From Hamadaea sp013361475 (GTDB lineage: Bacteria; Actinomycetota; Actinomycetes; Mycobacteriales; Micromonosporaceae), in NCBI RefSeq assembly GCF_040654195.1, contig NZ_JBFAHM010000010.1:337608-401607 (forward strand): a stretch of 64,000 nucleotides of DNA. The letters run 5' to 3'. Positions 31,114 through 39,246 of this stretch are shown here, piece by piece (the stretch's first letter is position 1; each line of letters starts with the position of its first letter). Both the position numbers and the translations under genes were made by a program. The notes beneath the pieces are model-generated. The model made no database searches. It was not told the DNA's origin and saw only the letters and a list, made by a program, of their open reading frames with translations.

Positions 31114-33141
31114 ATGAAGAAGCTTCGATCTATCGCGGTTGCGGGGGTCCTCGCCGTTCTGGGGGCGACGGTGTCGGTCAGCACCCCGGCGTACGCGGCG
31201 AACCTGCTCGCCAATCCGGGCTTCGAAAGCGGAGCCCTGAGCCCCTGGAGCTGCGGCTCGGGCTCGGTGGTGAGCACACCCGTCCACAGTGGCGCCAAGG
31301 CGCTCGCCGGCGCGGCCTCGGCGTCGGACAACGCGCAGTGCACGCAGACCGTCGCCGTGCTGCCCAACACGGCGTACTCGCTCACCGGGTGGGTGCGCGG
31401 AAACTACGTCTACCTCGGCATCGTCGGCGGCGCGTCGACGTGGACGCCGTCCGCCGCGGCGTACACGCAGCTCACGGTGGCCTTCACGACGACGGCGTCG
31501 CAGACGAGCGTGCAGGTGTTCACGCACGGCTGGTACGGCCAGGGCACCTACTACGCCGACGACATCTCCCTCGACGGTCCGGGCGGCTCCAGCGTCCCCG
31601 GTACGCCCGGCGCCCCCTCCGCCGGCACGGTCACCGACACCTCGATCGCCCTGTCCTGGGGCGCGGCCTCGGGCACGGTCACCGGGTACCGGGTCTACGA
31701 AGGCAGCACCCTGGTCGCGACGGTCACCGGGACCAGCGCCACGATCAGCGGGCTGACCAAGTGCACGAGCCACACCTACACCGTCGCGGCGTACAACTCG
31801 GTCGGCGAGAGCGCCAAGAGCGGCGGCACGAGCGCCACGACCACGGGCTGCACCACGGTTCCGCCTGTCCCCAGTGGACTGTCTATCACCGGTTCCACCA
31901 CGAACTCCCTCTCCCTGGGCTGGACGGCATCGGCCGGCGCGACCGGGTACCGGGTCTACGAGGGCACCACGCTCGTCACCACCGTCAGCGGCACGACGGC
32001 GACCGTGGGGAGCCTGAGCGCTTGCAGCAGTCACAGTTACAGCGTTTCGGCGTACAACTCGAACGGCGAGAGCGCGAAGAGCGCGACCGTGAGCGGCACG
32101 ACCACCGGATGCTCCACCGGTCTGCCGCGACACGCGCTGATCGGCTATCTCCACGCGAGCTTCGCGAACGGGTCCGGGTACATGAAGATGGCCGACGTGC
32201 CGGACGCCTGGGACATCATCAATTTGGCCTTCGGCGAGCCGACCTCGGTGACCTCGGGTGACATCCGCTTCCAGCTGTGCCCGGTCAGCGAATGCCCGGG
32301 CGTCGAGACCGAGGCGCAGTTCATCGCGGCCATCCGGGCCAAGCAGGCCGCGGGCAAGAAGGTGCTGCTGTCCATCGGCGGGCAGAACGGCCAGGTCCAG
32401 CTCACCACGACCGGCGCCCGGGACACCTTCGTCAGCTCCGTGAGCGCCATCATCGACCGATACGGACTCGACGGGCTCGACGTCGACTTCGAAGGCCATT
32501 CGCTCACCCTCAACGCGGGTGACAACAACGTGGCCAGCCCGACCACGCCGGTCATCGTCAACCTGATCTCGGCGCTGCGCACACTGAAGAGCCGCTACGG
32601 TTCCGGATTCGTGCTGACCATGGCGCCCGAGACCTTCTTCGTGCAGCTCGGCTACCAGTTCTACGGCGGCAACTGCGCGGGCTGCGACCGCCGCGCGGGC
32701 GCCTACCTGCCGGTGATCTACGCGCTGCGCAACGACATCACGGTCCTGCACGTGCAGGACTACAACTCCGGCCCGATCATGGGCCTGGACAACCAGTACC
32801 ACACCATGGGCGGCGCGGACTTCCACATCGCGATGACCGACATGCTCGCCGCCGGATTCCCGGTCGCGGGCACCGGCTTCACCTTCCCCGCGCTGCGCGA
32901 GGACCAGATCGCCTTCGGCACCCCGGCCGCGGTCAGCGCGGGCAACGGGTTCATCTCACCTGCCGCGATCCACCAGGCCTTGGACTGTCTGGTACGCGGA
33001 ACGAACTGCGGCGGTTACACCCTGCGAGGCGGAACCTCGCCGGCGTTGCGGGGTCTCATGACCTGGTCGATCAACTGGGACCGCTACTACGGCTGGGAGT
33101 TCATGAACAGCCACGAGCCCTACCTGAACGCCCTCCCCTGA
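31114..33141 (+). CDS. secreted GH18 chitinase with CBM and two FnIII domains
   Basis: This 675-residue enzyme has a Sec signal peptide at 1-29, a beta-sandwich carbohydrate-binding module at about 30-163 (NLLANPGFESGALSPWSCGSG...YYADDISLDGP), then two fibronectin type III domains at about 165-250 and 257-340 with near-identical YRVYEGSTLV cores. The GH18 barrel begins near ALIGYLHASFANG. The catalytic motif DGLDVDFEG gives Asp453, Asp456, Asp458 and the acid Glu460. It cleaves chitin outside the cell and complements the LPMO encoded at 40-41 kb. A short palindrome lies just upstream. Confidence 0.95.
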   Translation: MKKLRSIAVAGVLAVLGATVSVSTPAYAANLLANPGFESGALSPWSCGSGSVVSTPVHSGAKALAGAASASDNAQCTQTVAVLPNTAYSLTGWVRGNYVYLGIVGGASTWTPSAAAYTQLTVAFTTTASQTSVQVFTHGWYGQGTYYADDISLDGPGGSSVPGTPGAPSAGTVTDTSIALSWGAASGTVTGYRVYEGSTLVATVTGTSATISGLTKCTSHTYTVAAYNSVGESAKSGGTSATTTGCTTVPPVPSGLSITGSTTNSLSLGWTASAGATGYRVYEGTTLVTTVSGTTATVGSLSACSSHSYSVSAYNSNGESAKSATVSGTTTGCSTGLPRHALIGYLHASFANGSGYMKMADVPDAWDIINLAFGEPTSVTSGDIRFQLCPVSECPGVETEAQFIAAIRAKQAAGKKVLLSIGGQNGQVQLTTTGARDTFVSSVSAIIDRYGLDGLDVDFEGHSLTLNAGDNNVASPTTPVIVNLISALRTLKSRYGSGFVLTMAPETFFVQLGYQFYGGNCAGCDRRAGAYLPVIYALRNDITVLHVQDYNSGPIMGLDNQYHTMGGADFHIAMTDMLAAGFPVAGTGFTFPALREDQIAFGTPAAVSAGNGFISPAAIHQALDCLVRGTNCGGYTLRGGTSPALRGLMTWSINWDRYYGWEFMNSHEPYLNALP

Positions 33142-33151
33142 CGCTGGACGG

Positions 33152-33213
33152 CTGCAGATCACGGTTGTACATGCTTCCCCGAGCGGATTGGCCGGCGCAA
33201 CCGTGATCTGCAG
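33152..33213. repeat. palindrome 3' of the chitinase gene
   Basis: CTGCAGATCACGGTTG (33152-33167) is the exact reverse complement of CAACCGTGATCTGCAG (33198-33213), giving a 16-bp perfect stem with a 30-base loop. It is probably the chitinase terminator or another palindromic element. No second copy was seen. Confidence 0.8.
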
Positions 33214-33243
33214 GGTCGGCAGCCAGCCCCTACGCTGTCGGCC

Positions 33244-34965
33244 ATGCGTGCGTTGCGACTGGCCCCGGCGGTGGTCGCCCTGCTGCTGGTGCGTACGGGG
33301 TGGCATGTGCTCGCCGACGCCGACGCCCGGGTGGCCGACGGTGTGCTGACCTTCGGCCGGGACGACTGGTTCATCACGATCGTCCTCGGGCTCGGCTGGA
33401 CGATCACGGTGCTGACCGGAGTGGCCTTGCTCGACGGCGGCCCCCGGCCGCTGCGCCGGGCGCTGCACGCGCTGCCGGTCGCCTTGACCGGGGTGGCGGC
33501 GTACGTGGTGCCGCTGATCATCTGCGGAGTGTTGACCGGCCTGCTCCTCCCCGGCGAACCCCTGGTCGTGGTGTTCGTCGTGACCGTCGTCGCGATCATC
33601 CTCATCGGAGTCGCGACCAACTTCGCCCTCTCCGCCACCGTCGCGGTCGTCGAACAGGCCGGCTTCGCCGCCTTGGCCACCTACGCCGAGCTGCGCGGCA
33701 AACGCTGGGACATGGGCGTCCTGTTCGCCTTCGGGGTCGTCGCGCCCGTCGCCGCGGTGATCCTGCCGAATCGGTTCCTCCACCCGGCGTCCGTGCCGAC
33801 GGGGTTGGCCGTGGACCTGCTGCTCACCCTGGTCGCGGCGACGGCGGTGATGCTTCCGGCGATCACGCTGCTGGAGATCTATCGGCGTACGCGCCCGATC
33901 CCGGAGCTCGCCCCGCGCGCGACGGCTGGGCCGAGCCGGGCCGCCCTGATCACGGCGGTCGCCATCCTTCTGCTGCCCACCGCGGTCAGCGGTGCGATCG
34001 TGGCCGGCCACGTGCTCACCCGGGTGCACCACGAACTCCGCGACGGCGGCTCGGTGCTCGCCGTCGAGTGGCCGGCGGGTCGCCCTCCGGTGCTCGTGAC
34101 CTCGGATGGAATCGAAGACTGCCTCGACGACCACTGTTCGGCGACCCGGCTCACCGAGGTTCCGGTCATGACCTCGCCGGCCGGCGTCGCCACGCGTCGT
34201 GACGCCACGGTGGCCGTCCTGTCACAGGGGCTGCTGACCGTCTGCGATCCCGCCCGGCACTGCACCGGCGGCCGTGCGGCCGGTCGGATCGAACTGCTGA
34301 ACGACGCCACGGTGACCGCCGTCGTCGCGCCTGAGTCGGGTGGGATCGTGCTGGCCAAGGCCACCCCGCACGGAACCTCCGGCGATCGGCGACTGACGCT
34401 GATCCGATGTGCGGACGATTCGTGTCGCGCGGGCACGAGCGTGGACCTGGGAACGGTCGCTCCCGCCCCGGCCGACGGCGACGTTCGAGAAGCCCTAGCC
34501 GCTGGAGTCGACGGGCGCGGACGGCTCTTCGTCGTCTACCGCGCCACCGGGGGTCAGGGCTTCCTCGGCTGGTGCGTACGCCCGGACTGTGCCCAGACCA
34601 AGGTCATCCGGCAAGGCGAGACCGACGCGGACGCGCCCACCCTCGACGACCTCCTCCGCGTACGCCAAGTCGGCGGCGTACGCCTGTGTTCCTTCACGAC
34701 CTGTCATGGGCTCATGCCGGCGGTGGTCGCGGCACGGCCCGGCGGCGGGTACTACGCCGTCCTCGCCGACCCCGCCGGACCCGACGACCTCCGCCTCATC
34801 CGCTGCCCTGACCCGTCGTGCGACCGCTACGTCCACGTCGCGCCGCTGACGCGGGACCACGGCCAGGCCGAGCGCTGGATGATCACCGTCAGCCCCGAGG
34901 GTCGGGTCCTGGTGACCAAGCCGGGCGAGTCGCCGTCCGTGATCATCACCGTCGACCCGGCGTGA
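33244..34965 (+). CDS. multi-TM protein with Cys-rich C-terminal domain, unknown
   Basis: This 573-residue protein has about six to seven membrane segments in the first ~240 residues, a further one near 232-255 (AALITAVAILLLPTAVSGAIVAGHVL) and a ~320-residue extracytoplasmic domain. The domain has repeated short motifs with two Cys each: CLDDHCSAT, CDPARHC, CADDSCRAG, CVRPDCAQ, CSFTTCHG, CPDPSCDRY. These fall at regular intervals within a propeller-like pattern, one likely disulphide per blade. I do not recognise the family. A surface sensor or enzyme is possible. Confidence 0.7.
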   Translation: MRALRLAPAVVALLLVRTGWHVLADADARVADGVLTFGRDDWFITIVLGLGWTITVLTGVALLDGGPRPLRRALHALPVALTGVAAYVVPLIICGVLTGLLLPGEPLVVVFVVTVVAIILIGVATNFALSATVAVVEQAGFAALATYAELRGKRWDMGVLFAFGVVAPVAAVILPNRFLHPASVPTGLAVDLLLTLVAATAVMLPAITLLEIYRRTRPIPELAPRATAGPSRAALITAVAILLLPTAVSGAIVAGHVLTRVHHELRDGGSVLAVEWPAGRPPVLVTSDGIEDCLDDHCSATRLTEVPVMTSPAGVATRRDATVAVLSQGLLTVCDPARHCTGGRAAGRIELLNDATVTAVVAPESGGIVLAKATPHGTSGDRRLTLIRCADDSCRAGTSVDLGTVAPAPADGDVREALAAGVDGRGRLFVVYRATGGQGFLGWCVRPDCAQTKVIRQGETDADAPTLDDLLRVRQVGGVRLCSFTTCHGLMPAVVAARPGGGYYAVLADPAGPDDLRLIRCPDPSCDRYVHVAPLTRDHGQAERWMITVSPEGRVLVTKPGESPSVIITVDPA

Positions 34966-34982
34966 TCCGGCCGTGCGTTTGC

Positions 34983-35043
34983 GCTGGATCAGGGATCCGG
35001 GTCGAATCTTGGGCCAAGATTCGACCGAGAACCCTGATCCAGC
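34983..35043. repeat. family A 61-bp palindromic repeat, copy 3
   Basis: The hairpin has ends GCTGGATCAGGGATCC and GAGAACCCTGATCCAGC. It is followed at once by a GC-only run of alternating GGCGCGGCGCG. It lies 17 bases after the stop of the membrane protein gene and before the epimerase gene. Confidence 0.92.
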
Positions 35044-35145
35044 GCGAAGGCGCGGCGCGGCGCGGCGCGCGGCGCGCGGCGCGAAAGGCAGCGAAAGCGG
35101 AAGGTGAGGGCAGAGGCAACGGGTGACTGGGGTCACACGCGGGTA

Positions 35146-35172
35146 TGTCACTTTTCAGGAGGCTGCCCTGTC
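35146..35172 (+). promoter_or_regulatory. probable ECF41-type promoter of the epimerase gene
   Basis: TGTCACT (35146-35152) and TGTC (35169-35172) are 16 bases apart. The published ECF41 target is TGTCACA and CGTC at about this spacing. The -10 ends 8 bases before ATG 35181, so the mRNA would be leaderless or nearly so. The cognate ECF41 sigma gene lies directly downstream. Confidence 0.7.
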
Positions 35173-35180
35173 CCGTGGGC

Positions 35181-36095
35181 ATGACCGAGATGAAGAACCA
35201 GACCGTGATCGTGGCCGGAGCCAGCGGTGTCTTCGGCCGCCACATCCGCCACGCCCTCGCCGACGCCGGGCACACCGTGCTGGGGCTCGGCCGGGGCGAG
35301 CACAACGAGATCCGGGGCGACCTGCTCGATCGGGAGGGTCTGCTCCGGGCGTTCGCGGGGGTCCAAGCCGACACCGTGGTGCATGCGGCGACTGCGTTGA
35401 AGAAGCCGCCGATGACCCACAAGGGCATGTACGGCACGGACGATCTGCGAATCGCGGGGACCGCGAATCTGCTCGAAGCCGCCAAGCTTGCGGGCGTACG
35501 CCGGTTCGTCGGCGAGAACATCGTCTTCGGCTACGGCTACCGCGACTTCGGTGACCGGGTGTTGACCGAGGCCGACGAGTTCGGGGTGACCGACCCGGAC
35601 GCCGGGTTCAATCGTCACCTGGAGGGCATGCGAGAGAAGGAGAACTTGGCGCTGGCGTCGGGGCTGGAAGCCGTCTCGCTCCGGTTCGGCCTGTTCTACG
35701 GGCCGGGCGCGACCGAAACGATGGTGCAGATGCTGCGCAAACGACAGATGCCGACGTTCAACGACCACGGCCGCGTGCTGCCGTGGACGCACCTGGACAG
35801 CGCGGCGAACGCCGTCGTCGCGGCGATCGAAGCGGACCGGCCGAGCGCGGCGTACAACGTCGTGGACGCCGAGAAGGGCTTCGGCGGCATGATCAGGGCG
35901 ATCGCCCACGCGTTCGACGCGCCGAAGCCGTTCACCGCGCCGACCTGGATGATGGCGGTCGCGCCTTACATGTACCGCGCGCTGCACATCAACCTGCGCG
36001 TGTCGAGCGACAAGGCTCGCGCGGAACTCGGCTGGCGGCCGGAGTACACCACCGTCGAGGAGGGTCTCCGGGCGCAGACCCTGCTGCGGGTCTAG
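35181..36095 (+). CDS. NAD-dependent epimerase/dehydratase family protein (ECF41 partner)
   Basis: This 304-residue Rossmann protein carries VIVAGASGVFGRHI (GxSGxxG, residues 7-20) and TVVHAAT; the catalytic YxxxK of standard SDRs is not obvious, making it atypical. Downstream segments LRFGLFYGPGATE, WTHLDSAANAVVAAIEAD and LGWRPEYTTVEEGL match atypical extended SDRs. Genes of this kind (carboxymuconolactone decarboxylase, oxidoreductase or epimerase) are the usual partners of ECF41 sigma factors, and such a sigma gene starts 10 bases downstream. Start ATG 35181 fits the promoter; alternatives are GTG 35175 and ATG 35145. Confidence 0.88.
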   Translation: MTEMKNQTVIVAGASGVFGRHIRHALADAGHTVLGLGRGEHNEIRGDLLDREGLLRAFAGVQADTVVHAATALKKPPMTHKGMYGTDDLRIAGTANLLEAAKLAGVRRFVGENIVFGYGYRDFGDRVLTEADEFGVTDPDAGFNRHLEGMREKENLALASGLEAVSLRFGLFYGPGATETMVQMLRKRQMPTFNDHGRVLPWTHLDSAANAVVAAIEADRPSAAYNVVDAEKGFGGMIRAIAHAFDAPKPFTAPTWMMAVAPYMYRALHINLRVSSDKARAELGWRPEYTTVEEGLRAQTLLRV

Positions 36096-36104
36096 CCTCA
36101 CGAC

Positions 36105-36965
36105 ATGATCGACACGCAGGTCTTCGCCGAGCATCGGCGGCTGCTCTTCGACGTCGCGTACCGGATGACGGGGAGCGTCGCCGATGCCGAGGACATCGTG
36201 CAGGAGGCCTGGCTGCGGTGCCGTGAGGTGGACGCGGACCAGGTCGCCAATCCGCGGGCGTACCTGGTCAAGACGATCACCAATCTTTCCCTCAACCAGC
36301 TCACCTCCGCCCGTGCCCGGCGCGAGACCTACGTCGGGCCGTGGCTGCCCGAGCCGGTTCTCACCACGCCCGACGCGGGACAGGAGGTGGAGATGGCCGA
36401 GTCGATCTCCCTGGCCATGCTGGTCGTCCTCGAGACGCTCGGCCCGGCCGAGCGCGCGATCTTCCTGCTCCACGACGTCTTCGGCTACAGCCACGCCGAG
36501 ATCGCGTCCATTCTGGACAAGTCCGAGCCCGCGGTGCGCCAGACCGCGACTCGGGCTCGCGCGCATGTCGCCGCCCGCCGGCCGCGCTTCGACGTCGACC
36601 AAGGGGTACGCGATCAAGCAGTGGACCGCTTCCGCCAGGCCTGTGTCGGGGGCGACCTGAACGCGATGATGGAGCTGCTGGCCCCGGACGTCGTCTGCTG
36701 GTCCGACGGCGGCGGCAAGGTCACCGCGGCCCGCCGGCCGCTGCTCGGCGCCGACAGTGTCGCGCGCTGGCTCCTCGGCGTCTTCGCCAAGCCGGAGTCG
36801 CGCGGGGCCGAGCTGAGGCTCGCCGAGATCAACGGCGAGCTGGGCATTCTCGGCACGGTGAACGGCCAGCCCGTCGGGGTGGTCTGCTTCGACTTCGCCG
36901 ACGACCGGATCACCGGCGTACGCATGCAGGTGAACCCGGACAAGCTGCGGGGGCTCAGTCGCTGA
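36105..36965 (+). CDS. ECF41-family RNA polymerase sigma factor with SnoaL-like C-terminal domain
   Basis: This 286-residue sigma factor has region 2 (HRRLLFDVAYRMTGSVADAEDIVQEAWLRC, about 9-38) and region 4 (LGPAERAIFLLHDVFGYSHAEIASILDKSEPAVRQTATRARAHV, about 112-157). The C-terminal ~110 residues form a SnoaL/NTF2-like domain that both activates and restrains the protein. Its two hallmark motifs are present: DGGGKV near 199-204 and NPDKL near 278-282. ECF41 factors need no membrane anti-sigma factor. It is probably co-transcribed with the upstream epimerase gene (9-base gap) and regulates it. Confidence 0.95.
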   Translation: MIDTQVFAEHRRLLFDVAYRMTGSVADAEDIVQEAWLRCREVDADQVANPRAYLVKTITNLSLNQLTSARARRETYVGPWLPEPVLTTPDAGQEVEMAESISLAMLVVLETLGPAERAIFLLHDVFGYSHAEIASILDKSEPAVRQTATRARAHVAARRPRFDVDQGVRDQAVDRFRQACVGGDLNAMMELLAPDVVCWSDGGGKVTAARRPLLGADSVARWLLGVFAKPESRGAELRLAEINGELGILGTVNGQPVGVVCFDFADDRITGVRMQVNPDKLRGLSR

Positions 36966-37431
36966 GCCGCTCCCGTCGCAGGTCCACGAAGGCGATGGCG
37001 TGCCCGTCGAGGAGGTAACGGTCGGTCTCGGCGAAGCCGCGGCGCAGCGCGAACCGCAGTCCGTCCGCATTGGACTCCAGCACGACCGTCTCGACGGCGG
37101 TCGCCCCCAGGTCGGCGGCGACCGTCAGCGCGTGCCGGTAGATCTGCTCGCCGAATCCCTGCCGCCGATGCTCGGGCAGGACGCGGGCGATCACGGTCGC
37201 CGCGGTGGGATCGTCGGCTGGCGGGCGCACGGTGTAGTTGCCGACGAGGGTGTCCCCCGCGTACGCCACCGCCAGCCGGTTCCGCTGAGCGCGTACCCGG
37301 ATGTCCTCGACCGACAGCGAGTCGGTGGGGATGATCAGGTTGTGGACGTGCTGCCAGTCGAGCAGCACGCGCTCGGACTCGACGGATTCCTCGACGGATT
37401 CCTCGACGGCTTCGAAGCGAAGGTCGGACAC
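36955..37431 (-). CDS. GNAT family N-acetyltransferase
   Basis: This 158-residue acetyltransferase has the acetyl-CoA loop RVLPEHRRQGFGEQIYRHAL near 83-102 and the end strand ADGLRFALRRGFAETDRYLLDG. The N-terminus EAVEESVEESVESE is encoded by a 12-bp unit repeated almost three times (37381-37412), so its length may vary between strains. It overlaps the end of the sigma gene by 11 bases tail-to-tail. The substrate is unknown. Confidence 0.88.
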   Translation of the reverse strand: MSDLRFEAVEESVEESVESERVLLDWQHVHNLIIPTDSLSVEDIRVRAQRNRLAVAYAGDTLVGNYTVRPPADDPTAATVIARVLPEHRRQGFGEQIYRHALTVAADLGATAVETVVLESNADGLRFALRRGFAETDRYLLDGHAIAFVDLRRERLSD

Positions 37432-37455
37432 GGCTCAAACCTAAGGGGTGCGCAC

Positions 37456-38118
37456 ATGCTGCGACGGCTCGACCTCGGGCACATCATCCGGCCCGCCTCC
37501 GAAGCGGGCACCGAGCATCCGCGAGTGGAGTCGATCCTGGCGTACGTGGTGCGGCGGCCGGAGGGTGTGCTGCTGTTCGACACCGGCATCGGCTCGGATC
37601 CCGAGGTCGACGACCATTACCGGCCGCATCGGCGGGAGCTGCGAGCGGCGCTGGCCGACGCGGGCGTACGCCTCGACGAGGTCTCCCTCGTGGTCAACTG
37701 CCACCTGCACTTCGACCACTGCGGCGGCAACCCGCTGTTCCCCGGTACGCCGATCCTGGCCCAGCGGACCGAGCTGACCACCGCGCGTACCACCGAGTAC
37801 ACCCTGCCCGAGTTGGTCGACTTCACCGGTGCCCGCTACGACGAGCTGGACGGCGAGACCGAGATCTGGCCAGGGGTGTGGATCATTCCGACCCCCGGGC
37901 ACACCGACGGCCACCAGTCCCTCGTCGTACGCCGAGACGACGGCACGGTCGTGCTGGCCGGGCAGGCGCACGACTTCGCCTCGGAGTTCTCCCACGACCA
38001 CCTCGCGTACGCCGTCGGCGCCGCGCCGCACAGTCCGTGGCTGGAGCGGCTGCTGCAGTTCGATCCGAAGCGGGTGCTGTTCGCCCACGATTCCGCCGTC
38101 TGGGAGCCGCCGCGCTAG
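37456..38118 (+). CDS. MBL-fold hydrolase, N-acyl homoserine lactonase-like
   Basis: This 220-residue metallo-beta-lactamase-fold protein carries HLHFDHCGGN near 83-92 (HxHxDH, the dinuclear zinc motif), a downstream GHTDGHQSLVV with the third His near 153, and GQAHDFASEF with the bridging Asp near 179. This set and length match the AHL lactonase (AiiA/AttM) branch. The ATG at 37456 was chosen by family start. It could degrade lactone signals or lactone-type metabolites. The stop overlaps the stop of the convergent methyltransferase gene within CTAG. Confidence 0.88.
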   Translation: MLRRLDLGHIIRPASEAGTEHPRVESILAYVVRRPEGVLLFDTGIGSDPEVDDHYRPHRRELRAALADAGVRLDEVSLVVNCHLHFDHCGGNPLFPGTPILAQRTELTTARTTEYTLPELVDFTGARYDELDGETEIWPGVWIIPTPGHTDGHQSLVVRRDDGTVVLAGQAHDFASEFSHDHLAYAVGAAPHSPWLERLLQFDPKRVLFAHDSAVWEPPR

Positions 38119-38726
38119 ACCGTGAAGCGCCAGATCGTGGTCGGCTTGACCTTGGTGTCCTCCAGCGCCGGGCGTACCGGGACGTCGTAGCGCGCGACCT
38201 CGGCGAGAAGGTGCCGGGGCAGGAAACCGCGTCCGGGATCGCCGACGAGGACTTCGACGCCCCGGCGAGCAGCCGCGCTGAGCAGCTTCGTCATGGCCGC
38301 CGCGACCGCGGCGGTGTAGAAGGCGTCGCCGACCAGGATCACTTCCGCGTCGGCGATCCGCACCGGGTCCGCCTCGCCGAGCACCGCCTCGACCTGGGCT
38401 CCATTGGCGTCGGCGTTGCGCTCGATCGCCGTGACCGCGGCCGGGTCGGCGTCCACTGCGCGTACCCCTTGGGCTTGGGCGAGAAAGGCCGCGATCGCGA
38501 CCACCCCCGAGCCGGAGCCGAGGTCGACCACCCGGCGGCCGCGCACGGTCTCGGGCCGGTCGAGCAGGTGGCGGGCCAGGGCGACGCCGCCGGGCCAGGC
38601 GAACGCCCAGAACGGCGGCGACCGGTCGCTGGAGTAGCCGCTGTCGAAGAGGCCGGCCTGCTCGGCGGCCTGGTAGAGCCGGATCTCGGGGAGCAGCGGC
38701 ACCTCGGCGAGCCGGGTGGCGGTCAC
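38115..38726 (-). CDS. class I SAM-dependent methyltransferase (ETFBKMT/Nnt1-like)
   Basis: This 203-residue methyltransferase has VVDLGSGSGVVAIAAFLAQ (SAM motif I) near 66-84 and RAVDADPAAVTAIERNADANGAQ (motif II). The preceding PPFWAFAWPGGVALARHLLD is typical of the protein-lysine methyltransferase group near ETFB lysine methyltransferase and Nnt1. Its GTG start at 38726 overlaps the stop of the HxlR gene, so it is co-expressed with that regulator. The substrate is unknown. Confidence 0.85.
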   Translation of the reverse strand: MTATRLAEVPLLPEIRLYQAAEQAGLFDSGYSSDRSPPFWAFAWPGGVALARHLLDRPETVRGRRVVDLGSGSGVVAIAAFLAQAQGVRAVDADPAAVTAIERNADANGAQVEAVLGEADPVRIADAEVILVGDAFYTAAVAAAMTKLLSAAARRGVEVLVGDPGRGFLPRHLLAEVARYDVPVRPALEDTKVKPTTIWRFTV

Positions 38727-39121
38727 CCTTGCTTCTTCGCGTCGTACGCGGCCTGGGCGGCGAGCACGGTCGGCAGGTGACCTTCGAGGAGGTCGATCAG
38801 GCCGCGCAGCCGGTCGGCGACCTGCTTGCCGAGCGGGGTGAGGCTGTACTCGACGCGGGGCGGGATCGTCGCCTGCACGTCGCGGCTGACCATGCCGTCG
38901 CGTTCGAGCGTCTGCAGCGTCTGCGCCAGCATCTTCTCGCTGACTCCGTCGACGCGGCGGCGCAGCGCGTTGAACCGGTACGCCCCCTCGTCCAGCGCGA
39001 CCAGCGCGAGGATCCCCCACTTGCCGGCGATGTCCTCCAGCGCGTTGCGCGAGTCGCAGCCGCGCGCGAACACGTCGGCGATCAGCTCGTCGCTCGGCTC
39101 GATCTCAAGGCGCTCGGTCAT
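38723..39121 (-). CDS. HxlR/DUF24-family redox-type regulator, QorR-like
   Basis: This 132-residue winged-helix protein has the HxlR fold: CDSRNALEDIAGKWGILALVALDEGAYRFNALRRRVDGVSEKMLAQTLQTLERDGMVSRDV. A single N-terminal Cys (Cys22) sits at the place where DUF24 regulators such as QorR sense oxidants. It is divergent from a QorB/NmrA-type quinone reductase gene, the same pairing as qorR-qor2 in corynebacteria. The ATG at 39121 is used. Confidence 0.9.
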   Translation of the reverse strand: MTERLEIEPSDELIADVFARGCDSRNALEDIAGKWGILALVALDEGAYRFNALRRRVDGVSEKMLAQTLQTLERDGMVSRDVQATIPPRVEYSLTPLGKQVADRLRGLIDLLEGHLPTVLAAQAAYDAKKQG

Positions 39122-39180
39122 GCCTCCACGGTACGCGCCCACGCAGCACTACCTAGTATGTCGGTGCTCACTATCAGTTG

Positions 39181-39201
39181 GCACTTTCGAAAAGTTAGTG
39201 C
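39181..39201. promoter_or_regulatory. candidate QorR-type operator
   Basis: GCACT-N11-AGTGC is an inverted repeat in the 125-bp divergent region between the HxlR and the NmrA-type genes. CTTTCGAAAAG sits in the middle. The assignment rests on position and symmetry. Confidence 0.5.
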
Positions 39202-39246
39202 AGGATGGCCGGAGAGCTTCATTACCGCTATCAGGGAGAACGCATC

